A stretch of DNA of 64,000 bases from an uncultured Pelagibacteraceae bacterium (GCA_902579985.1 CACHIV010000003.1:1-64000), one strand, 5' to 3'. Positions 9,012 through 17,840 are shown, counted from the stretch's first letter. Notes: generated from the sequence alone by a model not told the origin. A program made the numbers and translations.

Positions 9012-11111
9012 ATGAAAAAAAAAATTGCTATTATTTTACCTTATAAAGAAATTTATTCAGAAAACTACGCTGGGGCAGCATCAATATGGGTAAAAGATTA
9101 TTCAACACTTTCATCACTTTCATCACAAACTATTATTTATGGAAATTTACAAGATAAGCTCAAACCCCTTACAAAGAATTTTATGAATATAAATATTTCG
9201 AAAACTAGTTTTTCAAAAACAAAACAATATATAAATTTTTTTTATAAAGATTATTTAAAAAAAAATTTTGAAATCATTGAGATACATAATAGACCTGAAT
9301 ATTTAAATTTTTTAATTAATAAAAAAGTTAAATCTAGATTAATATTTTTTTTTCATAATAATCCTCAAGATATTAGAGGTTCCAAAACAATTAATGAAAG
9401 AATAAAAATTATCGAAAATACAGATAAAGTCTTCTTTGTAAGTTTGTGGACTAAAAAAAAGTTTTTTGAAGGATTGCCATTTAAAACTAAATCTAACTGT
9501 GAAATTTTATACCCATCAATCAAAAAATTACAAAAGTTTAATTATAGTAAAAAAAAGCAAATTATATTTACAGGGAAATTAAATTCATCAAAAGGATACG
9601 ATTTATTTGGAAATGCTATAATTAAGATATTAAACAAATATCCAAAATGGAAAGCGATTGTTGCTGACAATGAACCTCGTGAAAAATATGATTTCAATCA
9701 TAAAAATTTAAATATTTATTCTTGGTTACCTCATTCTAAAATTATGAATTTATATAAATTATCTTCAATATCAGTTGTTCCATCTAGATGGGAAGAGCCT
9801 TTCGGTAGAACCTCAATGGAATCAGCTGCTAGTGGATGTGCAACCATAACTTCACAAAAAGGAGGATTGATGGAAACTTTTAACAACGACTTATACTTAA
9901 AAAATTTGAATTCATCAGAAATTTTTAGAATGATAGATTTTTTAATAAAAAATCCTAAAAAATTAAGATACTACCAATTAAAAAATTTCAAGAATCCAGT
10001 ACATCTAATTGAGAATTTGGTAAATTTTTTAGATAAAATTAAATTCAATTTATTAAAAAAAGATATTTATATTAATAACTCTGCTGGTCCTAAAATTCTT
10101 CACATTTCAAATTTTAATGAAAAGAATAATCAAAGATTATTTAATATATCTATAGCAACTAAATTAACAAATGGTTTAATTAGAAACAAATGTGATGTAA
10201 TTAATTTCAGCTATAGAAATTATCTATCACAAAAAGTATTCCCTAATTTAGATAGTGATATTTTAGATATATCAAACAATTATAAACCTGATCTGATTTT
10301 GCTTGGACATAATAATATTTTAAAAAGTAATACAATGGAAAAAATTAAAGATAATAAAATCAAAATTTCTTTATGGTATGAAGATCATGTTGTAAATTAT
10401 GGGCCTAATTGGAAAAAAAATTTAGAACTAATTGAAAAAAATCACTCATTTATTGATAAATATTTTATAACAACTCATCCTAGTGAAATTAAAAGTAAAA
10501 TTAAAAAGAACAAAATTAATTTTTTACCAATACCAGTTGATGAAAATATAGAGAATCTTAAGATTTATAATCACAAACATAGATATAAAGACTTATTTTT
10601 TGCTCTTAGTCATGGTGTAAATTACGGTGGTTTAAGAAATGGTTCTAATGATGAAAGAGAAGAATTCCTTAAAAAAATTTTAAACAAAGGACAAGGTATA
10701 AATTTCCATATATTAGGCATTAATAATGATAAACCTAAATGGAATTATGATTTCTATAAAGAAATGATGATTTGCAAAATGTCTCTTAATTTAAGCAGAG
10801 GAAAACCATTAAAATATGCTTCGAGCAATAGAATCGCATCCTATGTTGGAAATGGAATATTAACCTTTATTAATGAAAAAGTTAAATTCCAAGAGTTATT
10901 TTCTAAAAATGAAATGGTTTTTTATAAAAATGAGGATGATTTAATCAATAAGATAAATGAATTAAAAGGTGATATGGCAAAAATTAATAACATTTCAAAA
11001 AAGGGAAGGGAAAAATATTTTAGAATTTTTAATAATAATATTGTTGCAGATTCAATAATATCGAAAACATTTGGTAATACACCTAAATATAAATATGCAT
11101 GGGAAAAATAA
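9012..11111 (+). CDS. Double-domain glycosyltransferase (GT4-type plus a second GT)
   Basis: A 699-aa protein. The N-terminal half (about 1-340) is a GT-B, GT4-type transferase: FTGKLNSSKGYDLFG at about 186-200 begins the C-subdomain, and the EX7E motif is E262-E270 in EEPFGRTSMESAASG. The second half (about 370-690) begins PKILHISNFNE and contains a CgeB/glyco_trans_1_2-like end with LNLSRGKPLKYASSNR and ASYVGNG. The protein therefore looks like a fusion of two transferases that could add successive sugars. It is followed by sugar-synthesis genes in overlapping frames. Confidence 0.8.
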   Translation: MKKKIAIILPYKEIYSENYAGAASIWVKDYSTLSSLSSQTIIYGNLQDKLKPLTKNFMNINISKTSFSKTKQYINFFYKDYLKKNFEIIEIHNRPEYLNFLINKKVKSRLIFFFHNNPQDIRGSKTINERIKIIENTDKVFFVSLWTKKKFFEGLPFKTKSNCEILYPSIKKLQKFNYSKKKQIIFTGKLNSSKGYDLFGNAIIKILNKYPKWKAIVADNEPREKYDFNHKNLNIYSWLPHSKIMNLYKLSSISVVPSRWEEPFGRTSMESAASGCATITSQKGGLMETFNNDLYLKNLNSSEIFRMIDFLIKNPKKLRYYQLKNFKNPVHLIENLVNFLDKIKFNLLKKDIYINNSAGPKILHISNFNEKNNQRLFNISIATKLTNGLIRNKCDVINFSYRNYLSQKVFPNLDSDILDISNNYKPDLILLGHNNILKSNTMEKIKDNKIKISLWYEDHVVNYGPNWKKNLELIEKNHSFIDKYFITTHPSEIKSKIKKNKINFLPIPVDENIENLKIYNHKHRYKDLFFALSHGVNYGGLRNGSNDEREEFLKKILNKGQGINFHILGINNDKPKWNYDFYKEMMICKMSLNLSRGKPLKYASSNRIASYVGNGILTFINEKVKFQELFSKNEMVFYKNEDDLINKINELKGDMAKINNISKKGREKYFRIFNNNIVADSIISKTFGNTPKYKYAWEK

Positions 11112-11853
11112 AATTATCTGTATTGCTGGTAAAAATGAGTGTGCAATAAAATGTTTAGATTTTATTATAAAAAAAAATAAAAATTATAAAATTTTAGCAT
11201 TACCAAATAAATCTGATAATGGTATTGATAAATGGCAAAAATCATTCAAAAAATTTGCTTTAAAAAAGAATATTAAGATTGTTAAATTGAAAGAATTATA
11301 TGATTTTAAAAATTTATACTTTTTTTCTTTAGAATATGAAGAAATTTTGAAAACAAAAAAATTTAAATCTCAAAATTTATTTAATATCCATTTCAGTTTG
11401 TTGCCAAAATATCGTGGATGTCATACAAATTATTTTCAGATAGCAAAAGGTGAAAAAAAATCAGGTGTTACATTGCATAAAATAAATGAAGGTATAGATA
11501 CAGGTGAAATAATTGACAAAATTAAATTTAATATTCCTATAAATATTACAGCATATGATAATTATCTTAAACTTATGTCTAAATCCGTAACTTTATTTAA
11601 AAAAAATATAAATAAAATTTTAAATAATAATTACATATCAAAAAAACAAAAACTTAAGAATGGAAGTTACTTTAGTAGAAAAAGTGTAAATTATAATAAA
11701 TTAATTCATTTTAATTTGATTAAAAATAATTTAAAGACTCATAACAAGATTAGAGCATTAATATTTCAACCATTTCAATTACCATTATATAATGGTAATA
11801 AAATTGTTAAATCAGTTTTTAAAAATAAAAAAATAAAACTTAAATTTTTATAA
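11095..11853 (+). CDS. Formyltransferase family protein (sugar N-formyltransferase)
   Basis: A 252-aa protein of the formyl-THF-dependent transferase fold. The catalytic segment NIHFSLLPKYRG carries the Asn and His of the N-H-D triad; the Asp is in NEGIDTGEIID. It lacks the C-terminal tRNA-binding domain expected of methionyl-tRNA formyltransferase and lies beside an aminotransferase and an oxidoreductase, so I infer N-formylation of an amino sugar, as in VioF/QdtF/WlaRD-type enzymes. ATG 11095 overlaps the upstream stop by 17 nt; an in-frame ATG at 11071 is less likely. Confidence 0.8.
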   Translation: MHGKNKIICIAGKNECAIKCLDFIIKKNKNYKILALPNKSDNGIDKWQKSFKKFALKKNIKIVKLKELYDFKNLYFFSLEYEEILKTKKFKSQNLFNIHFSLLPKYRGCHTNYFQIAKGEKKSGVTLHKINEGIDTGEIIDKIKFNIPINITAYDNYLKLMSKSVTLFKKNINKILNNNYISKKQKLKNGSYFSRKSVNYNKLIHFNLIKNNLKTHNKIRALIFQPFQLPLYNGNKIVKSVFKNKKIKLKFL

Positions 11854-12776
11854 TGATTTATAAAGTTGCTATAATCGGATACGGATATTGGGGGCCTAAA
11901 CTTGCCAGAAATATTCAAAACTCAAATCAGTTTAAAATAGATTATATTGTAGATAAGTCTAAAAAAAATTTAAATAACGCAAAGAAAAATTTTCCATTAT
12001 CTAAATTTCTTACTAATTATAAAAGATTAGATGCTTCAAAAATTGATTTAGTTATCATCTCTACTCCAACTATTACTCATTATCAATTAGCAAAATATTT
12101 TTTGAAATATTCAAATGTATTAATCGAAAAACCTTTGGCTTTAAACAAATATGATGTAAGAAAACTAGAAAATATTTCACATAAAAACAAAAAAAAATTA
12201 TTTGTTGATTATCCTTTTATATTTTCTGGATCAATTAGATTTATCAATGACATAATAAAGAAAAATAAATATGGTAAACTTCTAGAAATTGAAAGTTTTA
12301 GAGAACAAGCTCCCATTAGAAAAGATTCCAACGTTGTATGGGACTTGTGTGTTCATGACATTTCAATTTTAAGATTTTTACTTAAATCAAATCCTATAAA
12401 AATAAAATCAATAAAGTATAATACTATAAAAACAAAACAAAAAGATACTGCCTATATCAACCTAAATTATAGAAATAATCTAAAAGTTTTTATAAAAAAT
12501 TCTTGGATCTCGCCTTTAAAAATAAGAATTATGAAGTTTAAATTTGAAAGGGGAATAATAATTTGTGACGAAAATGAACCAATTTATAAGCTTAAAGTTT
12601 TTACTCGTAAAAATAATAAAACAACAATCTATAAATTAGAATTACCAGAAATAGACTTATCTGAACCTTTATTTAATTTAATTGAATATGTGGCAAAATC
12701 AATGAAGACTAATTCAAATTTAATTTTTAAAAATAGTTTTAATATTGATATAACTAGAGTTTTGGAAAAAATTTGA
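11853..12776 (+). CDS. Gfo/Idh/MocA family oxidoreductase
   Basis: A 307-aa NAD(P)-dependent sugar oxidoreductase. The N-terminal Rossmann motif is GYGYWGPKLARN, and the family's EKPLA motif follows the STPTITHYQLA segment at about residue 92-96. The first base of ATG is the last base of the preceding stop. Together with the DegT aminotransferase it resembles WlbA/WlbE-type pairs that oxidise a nucleotide sugar and then aminate it. The exact sugar cannot be read from sequence. Confidence 0.85.
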   Translation: MIYKVAIIGYGYWGPKLARNIQNSNQFKIDYIVDKSKKNLNNAKKNFPLSKFLTNYKRLDASKIDLVIISTPTITHYQLAKYFLKYSNVLIEKPLALNKYDVRKLENISHKNKKKLFVDYPFIFSGSIRFINDIIKKNKYGKLLEIESFREQAPIRKDSNVVWDLCVHDISILRFLLKSNPIKIKSIKYNTIKTKQKDTAYINLNYRNNLKVFIKNSWISPLKIRIMKFKFERGIIICDENEPIYKLKVFTRKNNKTTIYKLELPEIDLSEPLFNLIEYVAKSMKTNSNLIFKNSFNIDITRVLEKI

Positions 12777-12777
12777 A

Positions 12778-13872
12778 ATGATCAAGTTTTTAGATTTAAT
12801 TAAACAGGATAAGAATATACATAAATCAATTTTAAAAAAAATAAGTAAACTTTTTAAAAAAGGTGATTTTATATTAGGAAAAGAAGTTGAACTTTTTGAA
12901 AAAAATTTTAGTAAATTTTGTGGATCTAAATATGCTATAAGCTGTGCCAACGGCACAGATGCTCTTACTTTAGCTTTAAAATCTTTAAATCTCCCCAAAA
13001 ATTCTGAGGTTTTAATTCCAGCCATGACTTATTGTTCAACAGCTTATGCTGTAATTGAAGCCAATTTAGTTCCTGTATTAGTAGATACAGAAAAATTTTC
13101 TTCGACTATAGATTTAAAACAATTACAAAAAAAGATAACTAACAAGACCAAAGTAATAATGCCAGTACATTTATACGGTTCAACGGCAAATTTGAAAAAA
13201 ATTAAAAAAATAATAAACAAAAAAAAGATTTATTTAATTGACGATTGTTCTCAAGCTCACGGCGCATTTGATGATTCTGATTCAAAAATGAGAAAAATTG
13301 GATCAACAACTGACATTTCTTGCTTTAGTTTATATCCAGGAAAAAATTTAGGTGCTTATGGAGATGCTGGCATAATAACAACAAATAGTCTAAATTTTTA
13401 TTTAAAATTAAAAAAACTTAGAAATTTAGGTTCAGATAAAAAATTTATTCACGACTTTGTTGGATTAAATAGTAGATTAGATACCATTCAAGCTATTATA
13501 TTAAACGAAAAATTAAAAAATTTAGCTTTTAATAATAAAAAGAGACAAAAAATTGCTGAATTTTATAACAATAATATAAATAATAAGAAAATTACAAAAC
13601 TTAAATATTCAAAATCATGTGTCTATCATCAATATGTAATCTTAGTTAATAATAGAAAAAATTTGATAAAAATATTTGATAACAAAAAAATACAATATGG
13701 TTTCCATTATCCATATGCGATTCATCAATTAAACGTATTTAAAAACACATTTAAAAATCAAAGATATAAAAATGCAGAAATTTTAGCGAAAAAATCAATA
13801 AGTTTACCAATAGATCCAAATCTTTCAAAAAAAGAACTTAATTATATAATAAAAACACTAAATGAATTCTAA
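12778..13872 (+). CDS. DegT/DnrJ/EryC1/StrS sugar aminotransferase
   Basis: A 364-aa PLP-dependent aminotransferase of nucleotide-sugar pathways. The Schiff-base lysine is K189 in SLYPGKNLGAYGDAG; the PLP-binding Asp and neighbouring residues are in LIDDCSQAHGA (about 154-163). It lies one base after the oxidoreductase stop and its own 3' end overlaps the next gene by 11 nt. With the formyltransferase upstream it probably forms the amino group that is then formylated. Confidence 0.9.
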   Translation: MIKFLDLIKQDKNIHKSILKKISKLFKKGDFILGKEVELFEKNFSKFCGSKYAISCANGTDALTLALKSLNLPKNSEVLIPAMTYCSTAYAVIEANLVPVLVDTEKFSSTIDLKQLQKKITNKTKVIMPVHLYGSTANLKKIKKIINKKKIYLIDDCSQAHGAFDDSDSKMRKIGSTTDISCFSLYPGKNLGAYGDAGIITTNSLNFYLKLKKLRNLGSDKKFIHDFVGLNSRLDTIQAIILNEKLKNLAFNNKKRQKIAEFYNNNINNKKITKLKYSKSCVYHQYVILVNNRKNLIKIFDNKKIQYGFHYPYAIHQLNVFKNTFKNQRYKNAEILAKKSISLPIDPNLSKKELNYIIKTLNEF

Positions 13873-14902
13873 TGTTGAAAAAATTATTGTATTTAAAAAC
13901 GATGCAGTAGGGGACTTAGTTCAAAGCTTAAACGCAATTAATAATATAATAGATTTTCACAAAAAAAAACAAATTGAAATTTACTTATCTGAAAGAAGTG
14001 AAAAGTTTAGATTCTTAATTAATAATGAAAATATTGTTTATAAAAAAATCAATTATGATCTAAGTTTTATAGAAAAGATTAAACTTTTATTCTATCTTAT
14101 CCAAAATAAGATAACTAAAATTTATATTTTAACACCAAAGAATTTTTATTTTTTTTTACCTATATTATTTCGCAATATTAAGTTTTATGCATTATGCATT
14201 AATGGTCCGAATAATTATAAAAGACCATCTATATTTTTAAGAAAATATCTATTTAAATACGTAATTAATGATAGAGAAGCTATTTATAAAAGAGATCATA
14301 CTACTAAACTCCAGGAAGATCTTACAAAAGAAAGAGATAATAAAAGTAGTAGTAATAATAATTTTAAATTAAGTGTATCAGATTTTCTTCAAATAAATCT
14401 ACCAAATAACTTTGTATATTTTCATTTAAAGATGAATATTACTGAAAGATTAAATTGGAACATTGATGATTTATCAAAATTATTTAATTTTTTTTTAAAA
14501 CATTACGACTACGTTGTTTTTTCTAGAGATATAGAAAATAATAATAAAAAAGATATTTTAAAAGAAAAATTTAAAACTATTGACTTTAAAAATAGAAAAA
14601 TAATAAATAAAAATTTAAATTCAAAAATACTTTTATTTGATAATATAAAAGGTGAAGATTTATACAATACAATTACTAGTTCCTCAAAAGTGATAGCCTT
14701 TCATGGAATGATGACTAATTTAGCCTCTATAAAAAAGAAAGAAACAATTGATATGTGGTTTTGTGATATCAAAAATTATAATGACTATAGAAATTATAGA
14801 AATGCATTTTATGAATTTAAACCGAAATACAATGGGTACGATTTTATTATTCCTAGTAAAAAAATTACTAAAACAATAAAAAAATTGTCTAATTTTATTT
14901 AA
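13862..14902 (+). CDS. Putative GT9-like (heptosyltransferase-type) glycosyltransferase
   Basis: A 346-aa protein with weak but recognisable GT9 features. The N terminus IIVFKNDAVGDLVQSLNAI matches the start of ADP-heptose LPS heptosyltransferases, and VIAFHGMMTNLASI near the C terminus corresponds to the usual 'GPMHLAA' donor-site segment. Identity to known enzymes would be low and the sugar transferred is unknown. It overlaps the aminotransferase 3' end and abuts the GT11 gene with no spacer, so it belongs to the same operon. Confidence 0.6.
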   Translation: MNSNVEKIIVFKNDAVGDLVQSLNAINNIIDFHKKKQIEIYLSERSEKFRFLINNENIVYKKINYDLSFIEKIKLLFYLIQNKITKIYILTPKNFYFFLPILFRNIKFYALCINGPNNYKRPSIFLRKYLFKYVINDREAIYKRDHTTKLQEDLTKERDNKSSSNNNFKLSVSDFLQINLPNNFVYFHLKMNITERLNWNIDDLSKLFNFFLKHYDYVVFSRDIENNNKKDILKEKFKTIDFKNRKIINKNLNSKILLFDNIKGEDLYNTITSSSKVIAFHGMMTNLASIKKKETIDMWFCDIKNYNDYRNYRNAFYEFKPKYNGYDFIIPSKKITKTIKKLSNFI

Positions 14903-15841
14903 ATGAAAAAGATCATATTAAGACTCTCGAATGAGATAGGTAATCAAATGTTTATGTATGCATCTGCCTACTCAATATCTAAAAAAATGAATAGAAATTT
15001 ATTTCTTGATAATGAAACTGCATTTTTATCAAAAAAAAATGTAAGCAAATATGGTTTATATAATTTTAAAATATCTTCTCCTATTGCTGAAGATAAACTA
15101 AAATTCAAAAATAAGTATGGTTATATCAAACGAAAATTTTTTTTAAAAACAGAATTTTTAAGGCCTTCAAAAAAATTTTTTATTGAAAAAAAAGATAAAT
15201 ATAAGATTACGTTTTTTGATGAAAAATTTATCAATAATAAGTTTGATGATGTAATCTATTTAGAAGGACATTTTGAAAGTCCAAAATATTTTATTAATCA
15301 TCAAAAAGATATTATAAATGAGTTTAAATTTAAGGATGAATTAAAACTTAAAAATATTCCTTTTTTCAATCGAATTAATGATGAGAATTCTGTAGGAATA
15401 TGTATTAGACAAAATAGATTCTCAGAAGGAAGAGGAAAAAATACCTCAAAAAATGATGAAAAATCTCGTAAATTTACTTTAGAACAAATCAGATATATCA
15501 ATAAATCGGTTTCATTAATGAAAACAAAAGTAAATAATCCAATTTTTTATCTTTGGTCGAATGATTTATATTCAATACCTGAAGATTTACTAGAATTTCA
15601 ATTTAAAAAAATTGATTTAACATCGCAGAAAATTGAATTTGATCAAAGAATTTATAGTCTTTTTTTATTATCTCAATGCAAACATTTCGTTGTTACCACA
15701 TCTACGTTTAACTGGTGGGGAGCGTGGTTATCTAATTATAAAAATAAAATTATAATTAGACCAGATGATGAATTATTTTCTAATTTTCGAGTAAATAATA
15801 GAGATTTTTGGCCTAATGAATGGATTAAGTTAGGCTTTTAA
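14903..15841 (+). CDS. Alpha-1,2-fucosyltransferase-like glycosyltransferase (GT11)
   Basis: A 312-aa GT11 family member. The N-terminal signature is SNEIGNQMFMYASAYS, the middle motif is GICIRQNRF (about residue 163-171, equivalent to H-x-R-R-x-D), and the C-terminal motif is TTSTFNWWGAWLS. GT11 enzymes transfer fucose or a related 6-deoxysugar from GDP-fucose in alpha-1,2 linkage; no fucose synthesis gene is in this window. It is the last plus-strand gene of the operon and overlaps the convergent sulfotransferase gene by 17 nt. Confidence 0.85.
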   Translation: MKKIILRLSNEIGNQMFMYASAYSISKKMNRNLFLDNETAFLSKKNVSKYGLYNFKISSPIAEDKLKFKNKYGYIKRKFFLKTEFLRPSKKFFIEKKDKYKITFFDEKFINNKFDDVIYLEGHFESPKYFINHQKDIINEFKFKDELKLKNIPFFNRINDENSVGICIRQNRFSEGRGKNTSKNDEKSRKFTLEQIRYINKSVSLMKTKVNNPIFYLWSNDLYSIPEDLLEFQFKKIDLTSQKIEFDQRIYSLFLLSQCKHFVVTTSTFNWWGAWLSNYKNKIIIRPDDELFSNFRVNNRDFWPNEWIKLGF

Positions 15842-16529
15842 TATTCTTTTGATAATAATTCCACAATTTTATATCATATTTATTGTTATTAATAATATCC
15901 CTATTTTCTTCAATTGAATACGTTTTTTTTTCTTTTTGTCTTTTTCCTATATGTTTCATCTCTTTTTGAATATTCAGTTTTGACTTTAAAATATCAATAT
16001 CTTTATCCAAATTTTCAAAATTTATTATAAAAAAAAAGTTATTAAGATTTTGTTTTGCTTTTTCATATTTTTTTTCATCTATGTCACAAGTCAGATCTCC
16101 AATCAAAAATTTGCATAAACAATTTTGATTAATTTTTACTTGTGTAACAAAATAACTTAAGCCTTTTTTGGCTTGATTGTGAAAAGATAATTTTTTATTA
16201 TTAAGTTGCATTTCATAAAAAGACTTAATCCTATCCACTGGATTACGTATAACTGTTATATATCTAAATTTTGATGGATTACAATTTATCGAAACTAAAT
16301 TATGTGCAGAATTAAATATTTTTATATTATTTTCATATAAAAAAGTACTTATTGATGTGCCTGCTGATTTAGGAGGGTGCACAAAACTATATTGATCATC
16401 TTCAAGATTGTAAGTATTAGAATATATTTTAGAATGTTTAATTTGATACTTGTGAAAATTTTCTGTTAAAAAAAAATGGTCTATCAGTTTACAATAAAAT
16501 CTTTCTATCTCTTTTAAAATTTTACGCAT
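15825..16529 (-). CDS. Sulfotransferase family protein
   Basis: A 234-aa protein with the two PAPS-binding motifs of membrane-associated/carbohydrate sulfotransferases: the 5'-phosphosulfate loop PPKSAGTS at 52-59 and the 3'-phosphate motif RNPVDRIKSFY at 95-105. No signal peptide is evident. It converges on the fucosyltransferase gene and lies 10 nt downstream of the recombinase on the same strand, so the two may share a transcript. It likely sulfates the glycan made by the neighbouring genes; that is inference from position. Confidence 0.8.
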   Translation of the reverse strand: MRKILKEIERFYCKLIDHFFLTENFHKYQIKHSKIYSNTYNLEDDQYSFVHPPKSAGTSISTFLYENNIKIFNSAHNLVSINCNPSKFRYITVIRNPVDRIKSFYEMQLNNKKLSFHNQAKKGLSYFVTQVKINQNCLCKFLIGDLTCDIDEKKYEKAKQNLNNFFFIINFENLDKDIDILKSKLNIQKEMKHIGKRQKEKKTYSIEENRDIINNNKYDIKLWNYYQKNIKSLT

Positions 16530-16539
16530 CTGTACTTTT

Positions 16540-17493
16540 TTATATCTTAATTTTATTTAATGCATTATTTTTAAATATATTAGCTTCTCTTATATATCTT
16601 CTAACCATTTGCGTTGTCTTATGTCCTGTCATAGCCATTATACTACGTTCATCTGCACCAGACTCAGCTGCTACTGTTGCAAATCCAGATCTTAGGCTAT
16701 GACCTGCAAAATTTTTATTTTCTATTCCTGCTAAATTTAAATATTCTTTCATTAACAAAACTACAGATTGGTCTGTTAATCTTTTATTTGTTAAAGTTGA
16801 TCCTTTTGAAAATCTTCTAAATATAGGTCCTGATTTGATTTTAGAAATTTCTAACCACTTTTTTAAATTTACTACCGGACAATAAATTTCATTTGTAAAG
16901 TAGGGTAGTCCTTTAATCATTCCCTCACCAAATTGATCTGTTTTTGATCTTTTAATAGTTATTTTGACTCCTTCGGGTACAAATTCTAAGTCTTCATGAT
17001 CAATAGAAATGAGCTCTGTTCGTCTAAAACCACCCCCAAAACCTATTAAGATTATAGACTTATCCCTTTGTCTTTTAATTTCCTCAGTCTTTTGTTCATT
17101 TATTACATTAATTATTAATTTTAAATGATTGATTAATATAGGTTTTTTACCTTTTTGAATACTTCCTTTTACCCTTTTTATTCCCATTAAATTTTCAACA
17201 ATAATTGGATGTTTAGTATCTAAATAATGACCTTTAAGCTTATGAACCATACTTATTGATACTAATCGTCTCCTGAGTGTGCTTATTTTTGAGTTTTTTG
17301 ATAAGTGGGTAAGATACAATGAAACTATTTTCGGCTCAGTTGGTAATGAATTTAAATTATGTTTGGAACAAAAAGCACCAAAGTCTTTAAAGTCTGATTT
17401 ATAAGCTCTTAAAGTATTATTAGCTTTAGAGCTTTTGAGGTTATTTAGAGTTGCCTCATGAAGTGATTTTAAATCTGTTGTTAACTCATTCAT
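16540..17493 (-). CDS. Tyrosine-type site-specific recombinase/integrase
   Basis: A 317-aa recombinase with a SAM-like N-terminal core-binding domain (about 5-95) and a complete catalytic domain: Arg157 (FRRTEL), Lys184 (RSKTDQ), His265-x-x-Arg268 (GHSLRSG), His291 (TGHKTT) and the nucleophile Tyr300 (RRYIRE). It appears fully active. Length and domain structure fit Xer/integron-like or small-island integrases. A perfect 15-bp inverted repeat lies 2 nt upstream of its start codon. It precedes the sulfotransferase gene on the same strand. No excisionase gene is recognisable. Confidence 0.92.
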   Translation of the reverse strand: MNELTTDLKSLHEATLNNLKSSKANNTLRAYKSDFKDFGAFCSKHNLNSLPTEPKIVSLYLTHLSKNSKISTLRRRLVSISMVHKLKGHYLDTKHPIIVENLMGIKRVKGSIQKGKKPILINHLKLIINVINEQKTEEIKRQRDKSIILIGFGGGFRRTELISIDHEDLEFVPEGVKITIKRSKTDQFGEGMIKGLPYFTNEIYCPVVNLKKWLEISKIKSGPIFRRFSKGSTLTNKRLTDQSVVLLMKEYLNLAGIENKNFAGHSLRSGFATVAAESGADERSIMAMTGHKTTQMVRRYIREANIFKNNALNKIKI

Positions 17494-17495
17494 AA

Positions 17496-17532
17496 TATTA
17501 CTATTGATAACAATTAATTATCAATAGTAATA
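17496..17532. repeat. Perfect 15-bp inverted repeat with 7-nt centre at recombinase 5' end
   Basis: Arms 17496-17510 (TATTACTATTGATAA) and 17518-17532 are exact reverse complements around the 7-nt centre CAATTAA. The geometry (13-15 bp arms, 6-8 bp centre) is that of a tyrosine-recombinase core site, but the element also overlaps the divergent promoter region of the recombinase and the 57-aa gene, so it could equally be an operator or an mRNA hairpin hiding the start. A TTGACA for the recombinase lies upstream on the minus strand at about 17551-17556. Confidence 0.85.
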
Positions 17533-17568
17533 ATATATCACATTTAAGTTGTCAAGCAAATAAGTTAA

Positions 17569-17742
17569 ATGAAAATTATGCCAAAATATATTCTTTTAGG
17601 TTTAAGTGTTCCGATAATAATTTTTCTAACTATGTATTTTTGGTCAAAATTATCTGAAAAGTTCAAAACTAGATTAGTTATCATTGTTTCAGGGGTTATA
17701 ATTATTGGATTTATTCTTATTTTAACACTTGTATTGACATAG
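17569..17742 (+). CDS. Small two-span membrane protein (57 aa)
   Basis: Reading from ATG 17569 to TAG 17742 gives 57 residues: two hydrophobic segments (about 7-26 and 36-56) separated by the charged turn WSKLSEKFKTR. An alternative start is ATG 17578. The composition (two clean helices, basic cytoplasmic loop) argues for a real protein rather than noise, whereas the opposite-strand frame here has no such organisation. Function unknown. It is divergent from the recombinase and shares its promoter region, so it may belong to the same mobile unit or mark the first gene beyond it. Confidence 0.6.
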   Translation: MKIMPKYILLGLSVPIIIFLTMYFWSKLSEKFKTRLVIIVSGVIIIGFILILTLVLT

Positions 17743-17748
17743 AAATTT

Positions 17749-17766
17749 TTATCCACACTATTCACA
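17749..17766 (+). other. Tandem DnaA-box-like 9-mers
   Basis: TTATCCACA at 17749-17757 is an exact consensus DnaA box, and CTATTCACA at 17758-17766 is a one-mismatch copy directly after it. They lie in the spacer between the 57-aa gene and the structured RNA. Two sites are too few to call an origin, and one exact 9-mer is not unexpected in a window of this size. Confidence 0.3.
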
Positions 17767-17840
17767 AGCAATTTTAGTTTATGCATGAATCAATTAAAAA
17801 GTGATATATACAACCTTTTCTTTATAGTATTATATTTTTA

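Noticed and set aside
8672..17532. A tRNA-Glu-integrated island with direct repeats
   Set aside because: I found no second copy of the tRNA-Glu 3' end near the recombinase, so an attL/attR pair cannot be shown.
17565..17786. A 73-aa minus-strand frame
   Set aside because: Shadow of the 57-aa plus-strand membrane protein; it has no recognisable features or plausible start context.
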